Assembly (NCBI RefSeq): GCF_018904615.1
Contig: NZ_JADCNH010000014.1
Span: forward strand, 38,142-102,141
Reading direction: 5' to 3'
Origin: Verticiella alkaliphila
GTDB lineage: Bacteria > Pseudomonadota > Gammaproteobacteria > Burkholderiales > Burkholderiaceae_B
DNA length: 64,000 nt
This document shows, one piece after another, positions 19,380 through 28,779 of this stretch. A model generated the notes under the pieces. It was given only the letters and a program-made list of their open reading frames with translations. It searched no databases and was not told where the DNA came from. Each line of letters opens with the position of its first letter. Within the stretch, counting starts at the first letter, position 1. A program made the position numbers and the translations under genes.

Positions 19380-20891
19380 ATGTCCAGCGCCTATCTCAAA
19401 CGCATTCTCACCTCGCGGGTCTACGACATCGCGAACGAGACACCCCTCGATTCCGCCCCTCAGCTGACCGCCCGCGTGAAGAACCGCGTGCTGTTCAAGC
19501 GCGAAGACACGCACGACGTCTTCAGCTTCAAGATTCGGGGTGCCTACAACAAGATGGCCAATCTCAGCGAGCGCGCACGGGCTCGCGGGGTGCTGGCGGC
19601 GTCTGCCGGCAACCACGCTCAGGGCGTGGCCATGTCGGCGCAGCGCCTGGGCTGCCGGGCCGTGATCGTGATGCCGGTCACCACGCCGCAGGTGAAGATC
19701 GATGCCGTGCGCTCGCGCGGCGCCGAGGTCGTGCTGCATGGCGACAGCTTCACGGATGCCTACGTGAAGGCCCAGGAAATCGAGAAGCGCGAGAAGCTGA
19801 CCTTTGTCCACCCCTTTGACGATCCGGACGTGATCGCGGGGCAAGGCACGGTGGGCATGGAGATCCTGCGCCAGCACAAGGGCCCGCTCGATGCGGTCTT
19901 CGTGCCCATCGGCGGCGGTGGCCTGATGGCGGGCGTGGCGGTCTACATCAAGCAGCTGCGCCCGGACGTGAAGATCATCGGCGTGCAGACGGTGGACTCG
20001 GATGCCATGGTGCGCAGCGTGCGCGCCGGCCGCCGCGTCACGCTCTCCGACGTGGGCCTCTTCTCCGACGGCACGGCCGTCAAGCTCGCCGGCGAGGAGA
20101 CCTTCAAGCTCACCCGCAAGTACGCGGATGACTTCGTGCTGGTGGACACCGACGAGGTGTGCAGCGCGATCAAGGATGTGTTCCAGGACACGCGCAGCGT
20201 GCTCGAGCCGGCAGGCGCCCTGGCCGTGGCTGGCGCCAAGCAATATCTGGCGGCCAATCGCTGGAAGGACAAGACGGTCATCGCCATCACAAGCGGTGCC
20301 AACATGAACTTCGACCGCCTGCGCTTCGTGTCGGATCGCGCCGACGTGGGCCAGGCGCGCGAGGCCGTCTTCGCTGTGACCATTCCCGAGGAACGCGGCA
20401 GTTTCAAGCGCTTCTGCAGCCTGATCGGCGAGCGCAACGTCACCGAGTTCAACTACCGGATGTCGGACACGGCGAAGGCGCACGTCTTCGTGGGCCTGCA
20501 GATCGCCGCGCACGGCGAATCCGACAAGATCGCTGCCACCTTCCGCAAGCATCGCTACGAGGTGCTGGATCTCACGCACGATGAGCTCGCCAAGACCCAC
20601 CTGCGCCATTTGTCGGGCGGGCACAGCACACTGGCCGAGAACGAGGTGCTGTACCGCTTCGAATTCCCGGAGCGCCCGGGCGCGCTGATGCGCTTCCTGG
20701 ACTGCATGTCGCCCACCTGGAACATCAGCCTCTTTCACTACCGGCACCAGGGCGGCGACTACGGCCGCATCCTGGTCGGCATGCAGGTGCCGCCGGCGGA
20801 CAAGAAGGCCTTCAAGGACTTCCTGACCAACCTCGGCTATCGCCACTGGGACGAAAGCCAGAACCCGGCGTATCGGTTGTTCCTGCGCTAG
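19380..20891 (+). CDS. ilvA: Threonine ammonia-lyase, biosynthetic IlvA
   Basis: IlvA deaminates threonine to 2-ketobutyrate, opening isoleucine synthesis. The 503 residues hold a PLP fold with the Schiff-base lysine in FSFKIRGAYNKM, the substrate loop SAGNHAQGVA and the phosphate-binding GGGGLMAGVA. Two C-terminal ACT-like regulatory domains follow (from about residue 330), as expected for the isoleucine-inhibited biosynthetic enzyme. The ATG at 19380 matches the normal N terminus (YLKRILTSRVYD). It diverges from YqaA and ends against lnt. Confidence 0.95.
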   Translation: MSSAYLKRILTSRVYDIANETPLDSAPQLTARVKNRVLFKREDTHDVFSFKIRGAYNKMANLSERARARGVLAASAGNHAQGVAMSAQRLGCRAVIVMPVTTPQVKIDAVRSRGAEVVLHGDSFTDAYVKAQEIEKREKLTFVHPFDDPDVIAGQGTVGMEILRQHKGPLDAVFVPIGGGGLMAGVAVYIKQLRPDVKIIGVQTVDSDAMVRSVRAGRRVTLSDVGLFSDGTAVKLAGEETFKLTRKYADDFVLVDTDEVCSAIKDVFQDTRSVLEPAGALAVAGAKQYLAANRWKDKTVIAITSGANMNFDRLRFVSDRADVGQAREAVFAVTIPEERGSFKRFCSLIGERNVTEFNYRMSDTAKAHVFVGLQIAAHGESDKIAATFRKHRYEVLDLTHDELAKTHLRHLSGGHSTLAENEVLYRFEFPERPGALMRFLDCMSPTWNISLFHYRHQGGDYGRILVGMQVPPADKKAFKDFLTNLGYRHWDESQNPAYRLFLR

Positions 20892-20903
20892 CCGCTAGCA
20901 GTG

Positions 20904-20927
20904 CACCGCCCGGCACGCCGGGCGGTG
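20904..20927. terminator. Hairpin between ilvA and lnt
   Basis: CACCGCCCGG and CCGGGCGGTG form a perfect 10-bp stem with a CACG loop between the two convergent stop codons. There is no T-run in either direction, but the position fits a shared transcript end. Confidence 0.55.
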
Positions 20928-20932
20928 GTGCC

Positions 20933-22501
20933 TCAGAGACGGCGCCGGTAGACGCCCAGCCCCACCAGGCTCAGCGCCAGCAGCAGGAGCACCGGCAGAT
21001 TGCCCCAACGCACGTAGGGCGTGAAACCGGTCGTGCCCTGCACGGTGACGTCCAGGACGCCTTGCGTATGCGCGGGCAGCACCGACACGACCTCGCCGCG
21101 GGCATCGATGACGCCGGTGGCGCCGGTATTGGTGGCGCGAATGCTCGGTCGGCCGGTTTCCAGCGACCGCATGCGCGCGATGCGGAGGTGCTGCGGCAGC
21201 GCCCAGGAATCGCCAAACCACCCGAGATTGCTCACGTTGGCGAGCAGCGTCGCCCCGGGCTCGCCATTCGGGCCCGTGCGGATCGCCGGCAGCAGTTCCT
21301 CGCCGAACACGTCCTCGTAGCAGATGTTGAAGGCGATGTGCTGGCCGGCGATGGCGAAAGGCTGCTGGCGTGTCGCGCCGCGGTCGAAGTCGCCCAGCGG
21401 CATGACCATGGCATCGACGAACCAGCGGAACCCCGTCGGGATGAACTCGCCGAAGGGCACCAGGTGTGCCTTGTCGTAGCGGAAGGGCGTGCGCGCGTTG
21501 AGGAGATCGGCGACGTCCGTCTCACCGGTGAAGCCGATCACGCTGTTGGTGAAGCTCGATCGGCCATCCGGCGCGGGCGTGTGCAGTGGAATGCCGGTGA
21601 CGACAGTGGCGTCCAGGTAGCGCGCGCCGTCCACCCAGGGCTGCCACAGATGCGGCGGCAACTGATCCTGGAAGAGCGGGATGGCGGTCTCGGGCAGCAG
21701 GACGAGCTCGGGGGCGAAGCCCTCCGTCTGCGTGGGCGACGTGGCCATGGCCAGGTGCCGCTGCAGCGTGGAGACGATCAGCGCCGGATCGAACTTGTTC
21801 GACTGCTCGACATTGCCCTGCACGAGCCGCAGCGGCAAGGGCTCGCCGGCCGGGGTGATCCCCCAGGTCGCCACGCCCAGGGCGCTGCCCGCGGCCAGGG
21901 TCAGTACGCCCGCGGCTGCGGCCAGACGACGAGCACCCGCCGACCAGACGACGAGGCCAGCCACGGCGGCGGCCACGAGCGCTGCCGCGAAGGCCACGCC
22001 GTAGACGCCCAGCACGGGTGCCACGCCCGCCAGCGGGCCATCGACGTGGGCATAGCCGACGTTGAGCCAGGGAAAGCCCGTGAAGATCGTACCCCGCACC
22101 CACTCGGCGGCCGTCCAGGCCGCGGCAAAGGCCAGCAGGAAGCGCCCCGGTCGCGGCGGCGAGCCGGTCAGCCAGCGCGCTGCCGCGGTGCCTGCGGCCG
22201 GCAACAGCGCGAGCGCCGCCGCCAGCAGCACGACGGCCAACCCGGCCAGCCAGACCGCCATCTCGCCGTAGACGTGCAGGCTGATGAAGATCCAGTAGAA
22301 GCCGACGACGAAGGTGCCGGCGCCGAAGCAAAAGCCGGCGCGCGCGGCATCGCGCACACGCGGGCTGCGCCAGACGGCACCCGCCAGCAGCGCCAGCGCG
22401 AGGATCTGCAACACGGGGAGCAAGGGCCCGGGAACCGGGCCAGGCGCGAAGGACAGCGCGTGCAGCCCCCCCGCCAGCAGGAGCAGCACGGATCGCTTCA
22501 C
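20933..22501 (-). CDS. lnt: Apolipoprotein N-acyltransferase Lnt
   Basis: Lnt adds the third acyl chain to the N-terminal cysteine of lipoproteins at the inner membrane. The 522-residue protein has about six hydrophobic N-terminal segments followed by a nitrilase-like domain. The catalytic triad is recognisable as Glu in LLPETAIP, Lys in DKAHLVPFGEF and Cys in NICYEDVFGEE. The start overlaps the corC stop by 4 nt, the common corC-lnt operon arrangement. Confidence 0.95.
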   Translation of the reverse strand: MKRSVLLLLAGGLHALSFAPGPVPGPLLPVLQILALALLAGAVWRSPRVRDAARAGFCFGAGTFVVGFYWIFISLHVYGEMAVWLAGLAVVLLAAALALLPAAGTAAARWLTGSPPRPGRFLLAFAAAWTAAEWVRGTIFTGFPWLNVGYAHVDGPLAGVAPVLGVYGVAFAAALVAAAVAGLVVWSAGARRLAAAAGVLTLAAGSALGVATWGITPAGEPLPLRLVQGNVEQSNKFDPALIVSTLQRHLAMATSPTQTEGFAPELVLLPETAIPLFQDQLPPHLWQPWVDGARYLDATVVTGIPLHTPAPDGRSSFTNSVIGFTGETDVADLLNARTPFRYDKAHLVPFGEFIPTGFRWFVDAMVMPLGDFDRGATRQQPFAIAGQHIAFNICYEDVFGEELLPAIRTGPNGEPGATLLANVSNLGWFGDSWALPQHLRIARMRSLETGRPSIRATNTGATGVIDARGEVVSVLPAHTQGVLDVTVQGTTGFTPYVRWGNLPVLLLLALSLVGLGVYRRRL

Positions 22502-23352
22502 TTGGCTTGGACGCTCAACCAGAGGGCGCGCCGGGCATCGGCACGCGTGACCTGGATCACCAGGTTGTCGCGCTCGACCACGTCGCCGCGGCGCGGGATG
22601 TGCTCGAGCTCATCAGCAAGCCAGCCGCCCACGGTGTCGTACTCGTCGGTCTCCAGGCGGCTGTTGAACGCCTCGTTGAACCGATCGATGTCCGTGGAGG
22701 CCATCACGCGCCAGCGGTTCTCACCGTCGGCAAAGATGGTCTGTTCAGCTTCCTCGTCGTACTCGTCCTCGATCTCGCCCACGATCTGTTCGAGCACGTT
22801 CTCCATCGTGACCAGGCCAGCCACGCCGCCATGCTCGTCGACCACGATGACGAGATGGTTGCGATTGATCCGGAACTCGCGCAGCAGCACGTTCAGGCGC
22901 TTGGACTGCGGAATGAAGATGGCCGGGCGCACCAGGCTGCGCAGCTCGACGCTGGGGTCGATCATGCAGCGCAGGAGATCCTTGGCGAGCAGGATGCCGG
23001 TGATGTTGTCGCGAGTTTCCTCGTACACGGGAAAGCGCGAGTGGGCGGCCTCAATGACGAAGGGCAGGAGCTCGGCCAGGGGACGGCTGATGTCCAGCGC
23101 GTCGATCCGCGAACGCGGCACCATGACGTCGGCAGCCGTGAGCTCGGACACGGTGAGCGCGCCGGCGATCATGGCATGCGCTTCAGCGTCCAGCAGATCG
23201 CGCTCGTGAGCGTCTTCGAGAAGGGCTTTGAGGTCGTCGCGGTCTTCGGGTTCGCGCCGGAGCATGCCGGACAGACGTTCGAAGAGGGACTTGGAAGTTT
23301 TGGCGGGGCGTGCGCCGCTAGGCTGCACGTCTGCAGGATAAGGGTCTGACAT
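22498..23352 (-). CDS. corC: CorC/HlyC-family CBS-domain protein
   Basis: The 284 residues contain two CBS domains (about 70-195; MVPRSRIDALD, DEHGGVAGLVT) and a C-terminal CorC_HlyC domain (from about 200; YDTVGGWLADELEHIPRRGD). This is the soluble short form linked to magnesium/cobalt efflux and to envelope maintenance, without the N-terminal membrane domain of the longer paralogues. It is upstream of and overlaps lnt. Confidence 0.92.
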   Translation of the reverse strand: MSDPYPADVQPSGARPAKTSKSLFERLSGMLRREPEDRDDLKALLEDAHERDLLDAEAHAMIAGALTVSELTAADVMVPRSRIDALDISRPLAELLPFVIEAAHSRFPVYEETRDNITGILLAKDLLRCMIDPSVELRSLVRPAIFIPQSKRLNVLLREFRINRNHLVIVVDEHGGVAGLVTMENVLEQIVGEIEDEYDEEAEQTIFADGENRWRVMASTDIDRFNEAFNSRLETDEYDTVGGWLADELEHIPRRGDVVERDNLVIQVTRADARRALWLSVQAK

Positions 23353-23475
23353 CGTCCGCTAGGACAAGTGGAGGAGGGGTTAGCATACCGCATGGCAGCG
23401 CCTGCGCAAACCGGGGCTCCTGCCGTCAACGCTACCGTTTTCGCCGCGAACCGCCTTCAATTCCCGGAATCTGTC

Positions 23476-24336
23476 ATGCAAGAACCCGCAAGCCTCCTTT
23501 CATCCGGCACGGCGGAGCGCCGCTTCGGCGGCCTGCAGCGCCTGCACGGGGGCGAGGCCAACGAACGCCTGGCCCGCGCGCACGTCGCCATCGCCGGCAT
23601 CGGCGGGGTGGGCTCGTGGACGGCGGAGGCGCTGGCCCGCTGCGGGGTGGGCGCGCTCACCCTGATCGATCTCGACCACGTGGCCGAATCCAACATCAAC
23701 CGCCAGGTGCATGCGCTGGAAGCCACGTTGGGTGCGGCCAAGATCGAGGCGATGGCCGAGCGGATTCGCCAGATCAACCCGGATTGTCGTCTCACGCTGG
23801 TCGACGACTTCGTCGAGCCGGACAACGTCGGTGAGGTGCTCGCGGGGCCTTTCACCGCCATCGTCGACGCCACCGACCAGGCCCGCGCCAAGATCGCGAT
23901 GATCCTGCACGCGCGGCGGCACAAGCTGCCCCTGATCGTGTGCGGTGGTGCCGGCGGCAAGACGGATCCCCTCGCCCTGCGCGCGGGCGACCTGTCCGAA
24001 TCGGTCAACGACGCCCTGCTCGCCCGCCTGCGCAACGAATTGCGCAAGCACCACGGCTACCCGCGCGCGGCGCCTGCCGCCGGCAAGGCACCGCGGCGTG
24101 TGCCGCGGATGCACGTACGCGCGCTGTGGGTGGACGAGCCGGTGCGCCGGCCCGCGCTCGCCGAGCCCTGCGCCGTGCCGGCGGTGCCCGCGGTGGCGAA
24201 TGATCTCACCGCACCGCTGCGTGCGGCCGCCGCGCCGCAGGGGCTGTCCTGCGCGGGCTATGGCTCCATCGTCACGGTGACGGCGGCCATGGGGCTAGCC
24301 GCCGCCCACGAGGCCTTGCGCCACGTGTTTGCCTGA
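23476..24336 (+). CDS. tcdA: tRNA threonylcarbamoyladenosine dehydratase TcdA
   Basis: TcdA (CsdL) is an E1-like ATP-dependent enzyme that cyclises the t6A37 modification of tRNA to ct6A. The 286 residues carry the Rossmann motif GIGGVGSWTAEALARCGV, the acidic LIDLDHVAESNINRQ typical of ThiF/MoeB/TcdA proteins, and AGYGSIVTVTAAMGL at the C terminus. The ATG at 23476 with GGAA six bases upstream gives a normal length. In-frame starts at 23368 (GTG) and 23392 (ATG) would add an unrelated tail. Confidence 0.92.
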   Translation: MQEPASLLSSGTAERRFGGLQRLHGGEANERLARAHVAIAGIGGVGSWTAEALARCGVGALTLIDLDHVAESNINRQVHALEATLGAAKIEAMAERIRQINPDCRLTLVDDFVEPDNVGEVLAGPFTAIVDATDQARAKIAMILHARRHKLPLIVCGGAGGKTDPLALRAGDLSESVNDALLARLRNELRKHHGYPRAAPAAGKAPRRVPRMHVRALWVDEPVRRPALAEPCAVPAVPAVANDLTAPLRAAAAPQGLSCAGYGSIVTVTAAMGLAAAHEALRHVFA

Positions 24337-24347
24337 CGGCAGGCCGC

Positions 24348-27300
24348 TCAATCCAGCGACGCTTCGCGATTGGCGTCGGCCGGCGTGAGCAGCAGGTACA
24401 GCGCAGGCACCACGAACAAGGCCAGCACCGTGGCCGAGATGAGGCCGAAGATGATGACGAGCGTCAGTGGCCGGTAGACGTCGTTGCTGATCGCGAGCGG
24501 AATCAGGCCGATGATGGTCGTGGCCGCCGTCGTGAGCAGCGGGCGCAGCCGGCGCGCGGAGCCGGCCGCGGCAGCTTCCGGCACGCTCATGTCCTCCTTC
24601 AGGAAGCTGTTCATGGTGTCGACCATGATGATGCCGTTGTTCACCGCGATCCCGATCAGCGAGACCAGTCCGATCATCGCGAAGAACGAGAACGAGATGC
24701 CGAAGGCCCAGAAACCCAGGGCCGCGCCGATGATGGCGAGCGGCATGGTCGCGAAGATGATGAAGGCCTGTCGAAAGCTGCTGAAGACGATGACCATCAC
24801 GCCCACGACCAGCACGATCGCGATCACCAGCGCGATCCCGGCCGACCCGAAGGTCTCGGCCGTGTCCGCCGATTCGCCGCCGACGTTGATGCGGTAGCCA
24901 GCGGGCCAGTCCGCCTGCATGGCCTGCAGGCGTGGCATGACGTCCGCCATGATCTCCGACACCGTGCGCCCCTGATTCTTGGCCATCACCGTGAGCGCGC
25001 GCTCACCGTTGACGTGCGAGATCGCGATGGCTGCCTCGGACTGCACCGGCCGCACGAGCTGCGCCATGTCGATCGAGCCGCCCTCGGGCAGGAACGCGCG
25101 GATCTGCGAGAGCTCGTCCACGTTGCGCGGACCGCCTGCTTCGCCCGGCCGGCTGGGCCACTCGGTGCCCAGGCGGATGTCGATGTTGTCCGTGTCGTCG
25201 GCGGTGATGAAGGTGCCAATCTCGTCCGAGCTGAACGCGATGCGGATCTGCGAGGCCAGTTCCTCCTGACTCAGGCCGAAGAAGCTCGCGGCTTCGCGAT
25301 CGGGCCTCAGGGCAATCTGTGGCTTGAGCGCGCCCACGTTGTCCCGCACGTCCACGACCCCGGACGTGGCGCTCAGTTCGGCCTGCACCTGCTGCGACAG
25401 CGACTGCAGCATGTCCATGTCGCTGCCCACCAACTCGAGCTCAATCGGGTCGCCCGGCGTGGGCGCACCGGATTCAGGCACGACGAGCAGATCCGCCCCG
25501 GCGACATGGGCGGCAAGATAGTCCGCAAGTTCGCTGCGCAGTTGCTCGGCGATGATGAAGGAATCCGCGTCGCGCTCGACACGCGGGCGGAAGATCGCCG
25601 AGAAGCCGATGAAGTTCTCTGCCTCGTTCGGTTGCAGGGCCGAGGACATGGAGCCGCCCGCGAACGGGCTCTTGCGCCCGACGAGCTTCACGACATTCTG
25701 GAAGTAGGGCTTGTCCTTGAGCAGGGCCCCCACCTGATCCGCCACCTGCTGCGAGCCGTCCAGGGTCACGGTGGGCGGCAGCTCGATGTTGATGCCCAGG
25801 CGCTCGCCATCCGAGGGCGGGAAGAGCTCGATCCGGGTCTGCGTGAAGGCAAAGAGTGAGAGCACGAACACGACCAGCGCGCCCACCACCCACAACCAGG
25901 CCTGGCGACGACTCGCCACCACGTGCCGGGCACTCCAGCGCTCCAGCCGATCCACCGACCATTGCGTGACGCGATCCGCCCGGCTCTGCGCCTCCGCGGT
26001 CTCAGGCTTGCGCTGGCGGCCCAGCAGCGCGCGCGACAAGGGCAGCGAGCACAGCATGGCCACGAGGAAGGAAAGCAACAGGCAGATCACCGTGGTGACC
26101 GGCAGCACCCGGATGAACTCGCCCGACGTGCCGCTGATGGACATCAACGGCACCAGCGCGAGGATGGTGGTGACCTGTGCCGCGAACGTCGGCATCGCGT
26201 AGCGCTTGACGGTGGCCAGCACCGCCTGCCCGAATGTGCGGCCGTTTCGATAGATCTCATCGTGCACGCCTTCCATCAGCACGATGAAGACGTCGATGAT
26301 CATCACCAGGGCGATCACCATGCCGATGATGACGAGCTCGTTGAGCGAATAGCCGAGCATCAGGATGACGAGCAGCACACCGGCGAAGGTGACCGGCACC
26401 GAGAGCCCCGCCACGATGGCTTCGCGCCAGGAGATCGTGATGAAGAGAATAACGAAGACGATGGCCATCGTCTGCAGCGCGCTCACGAAGACATCCGTGA
26501 GCGAGCGCCAGATCTGCTCGGCCTCGTCCTGCGTGACCGTGTAGCTCACGCCCTGCGCCCAGTTGCCGGTCTGCTGCATGTCCTCGAGCGTGGCGCGCAG
26601 TGTCTCGACGAGCAGCACGGTGTCCGCCCCCGGCGACTTGCGCACCGAGATCTCCAGGGAGGGCCGGAAATCCTCGCCCCCCTGGCTCAGGAAGGCACGC
26701 GCAGTCTCCGTTTCCTGCATGCGCTGCACCCGGGCCACCTCGTCCAGGCGAATGGCCCGGGCCGAGCCGCCCGCCTCCACGCGGGCCACGGGCAGCGCGC
26801 GCAGGTCGGCCACGTCGCGAAACCGCCCTTCCAGCCGCACCACGGCGCCGATGTCGTCGCTGCGGATCTCGCCGAAGGGCTGTTCGACGTTGGCCTGTTG
26901 CACGGCATTGCGAATGGTGGTGGGCGACAGGCCCAGCGCCAGCATGCGATCCGGGCGCAGCAGGATCTGCACGATGTCCTCGCGCTCGCCGCCGATGTCC
27001 ACCTCGTTGACGCCGGCCACCCGCTCCAGCGTGTCGCGCAGGCGCCGGCCTAGCTCGTTCAGCGTGGCCGAGCCCGCATCGCCATGCAGCACCAGGGTGA
27101 AGATCGGGCGGTCGTCCACCGACACTTGGTTGATGTAGGGACTTTCCACCTGCGCCGGCAGCTCGGCCTCGGCATCGGCCACGCTCGCGCGCAGCCGCGT
27201 CATGGCATCGATGGTGTCGACGGAGGCATCGAACTCCACCGAGATGAGCGAGTAGGAATCGAACGACGCACTGTTGACCGTACGCACACCCCGCAGCTTG

Positions 27301-27608
27301 GTCACCTCATCCTCAATGACGTCGGTGACCTGCTCTTCCATCGTTCGCGGATCGGCGCCCGGCCACGTGGTGGTGATGGTGGCCTGGGGAATGTCCAGAT
27401 CCGGCAAGGCCTCCTTCAGCAGCTGCGTGTAGGCCAGCAGGCCGCCCAGCGTCAGGGTGGCGAGGAGCAGGATGCCGAAGATCGGTTTGAGGAAGAAGAA
27501 ACGCTGCCAGCGAGGGGCATCACGCACCTCGGCGGACTCGGGTGCGCGCCCGGTCTCGGCAGAGGCAGGTGCAGGGAGTGCCGCCTCGGGCGGTCGGCCT
27601 GCACTCAT
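24348..27608 (-). CDS. RND efflux pump inner-membrane permease
   Basis: A 1086-residue proton-driven resistance-nodulation-division transporter with two repeats of one helix, a large periplasmic loop and five further helices. The repeats start near 42 and 565. The protein belongs to the broad AcrB/MexB-like superfamily but diverges at the proton-relay helices: helix 4 reads MIIDVFIVLMEG (one Asp where AcrB has two) and helix 10 reads GIAVNNGIIMVD (Asn where AcrB has the relay Lys). The substrate is unknown. Its start overlaps the adaptor stop by 4 nt, and it is last in a TetR-OMF-adaptor-pump operon. Confidence 0.93.
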   Translation of the reverse strand: MSAGRPPEAALPAPASAETGRAPESAEVRDAPRWQRFFFLKPIFGILLLATLTLGGLLAYTQLLKEALPDLDIPQATITTTWPGADPRTMEEQVTDVIEDEVTKLRGVRTVNSASFDSYSLISVEFDASVDTIDAMTRLRASVADAEAELPAQVESPYINQVSVDDRPIFTLVLHGDAGSATLNELGRRLRDTLERVAGVNEVDIGGEREDIVQILLRPDRMLALGLSPTTIRNAVQQANVEQPFGEIRSDDIGAVVRLEGRFRDVADLRALPVARVEAGGSARAIRLDEVARVQRMQETETARAFLSQGGEDFRPSLEISVRKSPGADTVLLVETLRATLEDMQQTGNWAQGVSYTVTQDEAEQIWRSLTDVFVSALQTMAIVFVILFITISWREAIVAGLSVPVTFAGVLLVILMLGYSLNELVIIGMVIALVMIIDVFIVLMEGVHDEIYRNGRTFGQAVLATVKRYAMPTFAAQVTTILALVPLMSISGTSGEFIRVLPVTTVICLLLSFLVAMLCSLPLSRALLGRQRKPETAEAQSRADRVTQWSVDRLERWSARHVVASRRQAWLWVVGALVVFVLSLFAFTQTRIELFPPSDGERLGINIELPPTVTLDGSQQVADQVGALLKDKPYFQNVVKLVGRKSPFAGGSMSSALQPNEAENFIGFSAIFRPRVERDADSFIIAEQLRSELADYLAAHVAGADLLVVPESGAPTPGDPIELELVGSDMDMLQSLSQQVQAELSATSGVVDVRDNVGALKPQIALRPDREAASFFGLSQEELASQIRIAFSSDEIGTFITADDTDNIDIRLGTEWPSRPGEAGGPRNVDELSQIRAFLPEGGSIDMAQLVRPVQSEAAIAISHVNGERALTVMAKNQGRTVSEIMADVMPRLQAMQADWPAGYRINVGGESADTAETFGSAGIALVIAIVLVVGVMVIVFSSFRQAFIIFATMPLAIIGAALGFWAFGISFSFFAMIGLVSLIGIAVNNGIIMVDTMNSFLKEDMSVPEAAAAGSARRLRPLLTTAATTIIGLIPLAISNDVYRPLTLVIIFGLISATVLALFVVPALYLLLTPADANREASLD

Positions 27609-28779
27609 GCGCCTTCTCCCGAGGTGATCACGCGCACGCGTTGGCCATCGGTCAAGCGAGCGCGACCATCGGTGACCACGGCGTCGCCCGGCTCGAGGCC
27701 GGAAAGTACGGCCCGGCGGTCGCCCGCCTGCTGCCCCAGCATGACGCGACGCTCGGCCACCACGCCACGCTCGGTATCGACGACGAACACGAAAGACTGG
27801 TCATTGCGATGCCGGACCGCATCGAGCGGGACCGTGAGCACCGCGGCTTGCGCGGGTCGCGCGATCCACAGCGCCACGAAGGCGCCGTCCTGCAATCGCG
27901 GCGCCTCGGACGTCGTATGCACGATGACCTCGAACGTCCGGGTCTCCGGATCCAGCGACGGGCTGACGGCGTGCACGGTGCCCGCGATCACGTCCTTCAT
28001 CGTCTCCGGATCCATGGCGTCGCCATCGCGCGGTGGCTGCCCGCCCACCTGCGCCCGCGCGCCTGCCTGGATGTCCTGGAAGGCGTAGGACGGCAGGTCC
28101 GCGCGGATCTCGAAGCGGGACGGGTCGATCACCAGCGCAGGCACGGTGCGCAGCGCGCCCTGCTCCGAACTGCTGTCCACGGCCTGGGGCGAGAAGTAGC
28201 GCCCCTGCTCGATGTTCAGGCGCGCCAGCACGCCGTCGATCGGCGACACGAGCCGCGAGTCGTCCACGCCCACCTGCGCCTGCGCGAGCTGCGCGCGACG
28301 CTGTCGCGCGCCGCCGAGGCCTGCTCGACCTCCACCCGCGCCTGGTCGAGCTCCTGTTGCGAGGCCGAGCGCTGCTCGACCAGCGTGCGGTAGCGCGACT
28401 GCGTCACCCGGGCGAGCTGCAGGCTGGCCTCGGCCTCGCGCAAGGCCGCGCGCGCCGCATTGAAGTCGGCCTGGACGCGCTCGGGCGCCTGGTGCGCGAT
28501 CAGCTGACCGGTCTTCACGCGGCTGCCCACGCGCAGCGCGTCGTCCACGTGGGTGACGCGGCCGGCCTCCGTGAAGCTCAGGAACTCGCGCCGGATGGCG
28601 CGTGCGGTGCCCTGGCTGTACGCCCAGGACTGGATGTCGGTCACCTCGGCAGGTGCCACGCGCACGCTCACCGCGGGGGCTTCGTCGCGCGCCGCGTCGG
28701 CTGCGGGAGCATCGGAATCGTTGGAACCGCAGGCGGCCAGCGCGAACGCGCAGGCGATGGGCAGGAGCCGGTGCATCAT
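27605..28779 (-). pseudogene. RND periplasmic adaptor (membrane fusion protein), one frame break
   Basis: The 5' part starts at ATG 28779 with a lipoprotein signal (IACAFALAAC, Cys17) and the lipoyl/hairpin half typical of HlyD/AcrA adaptors (RVGSRVKTGQLIA). Near 28291-28300, a GCGCGCG run, the frame shifts by one (equivalent to one missing base). It resumes with AQLAQAQVGVDDSRLVSPIDG, then the beta-barrel and membrane-proximal domains to the stop at 27605. Joined, the protein would be about 390 residues, a normal adaptor. As written, the efflux system would lack this component. It overlaps the OMF gene by 4 nt and the pump gene by 4 nt. Confidence 0.8.

Noticed and set aside
18759..20846. 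Very long open frame continuing upstream from the HIT gene
   Set aside because: It runs antisense through YqaA and ilvA; only the last 141 residues form a real HIT domain.
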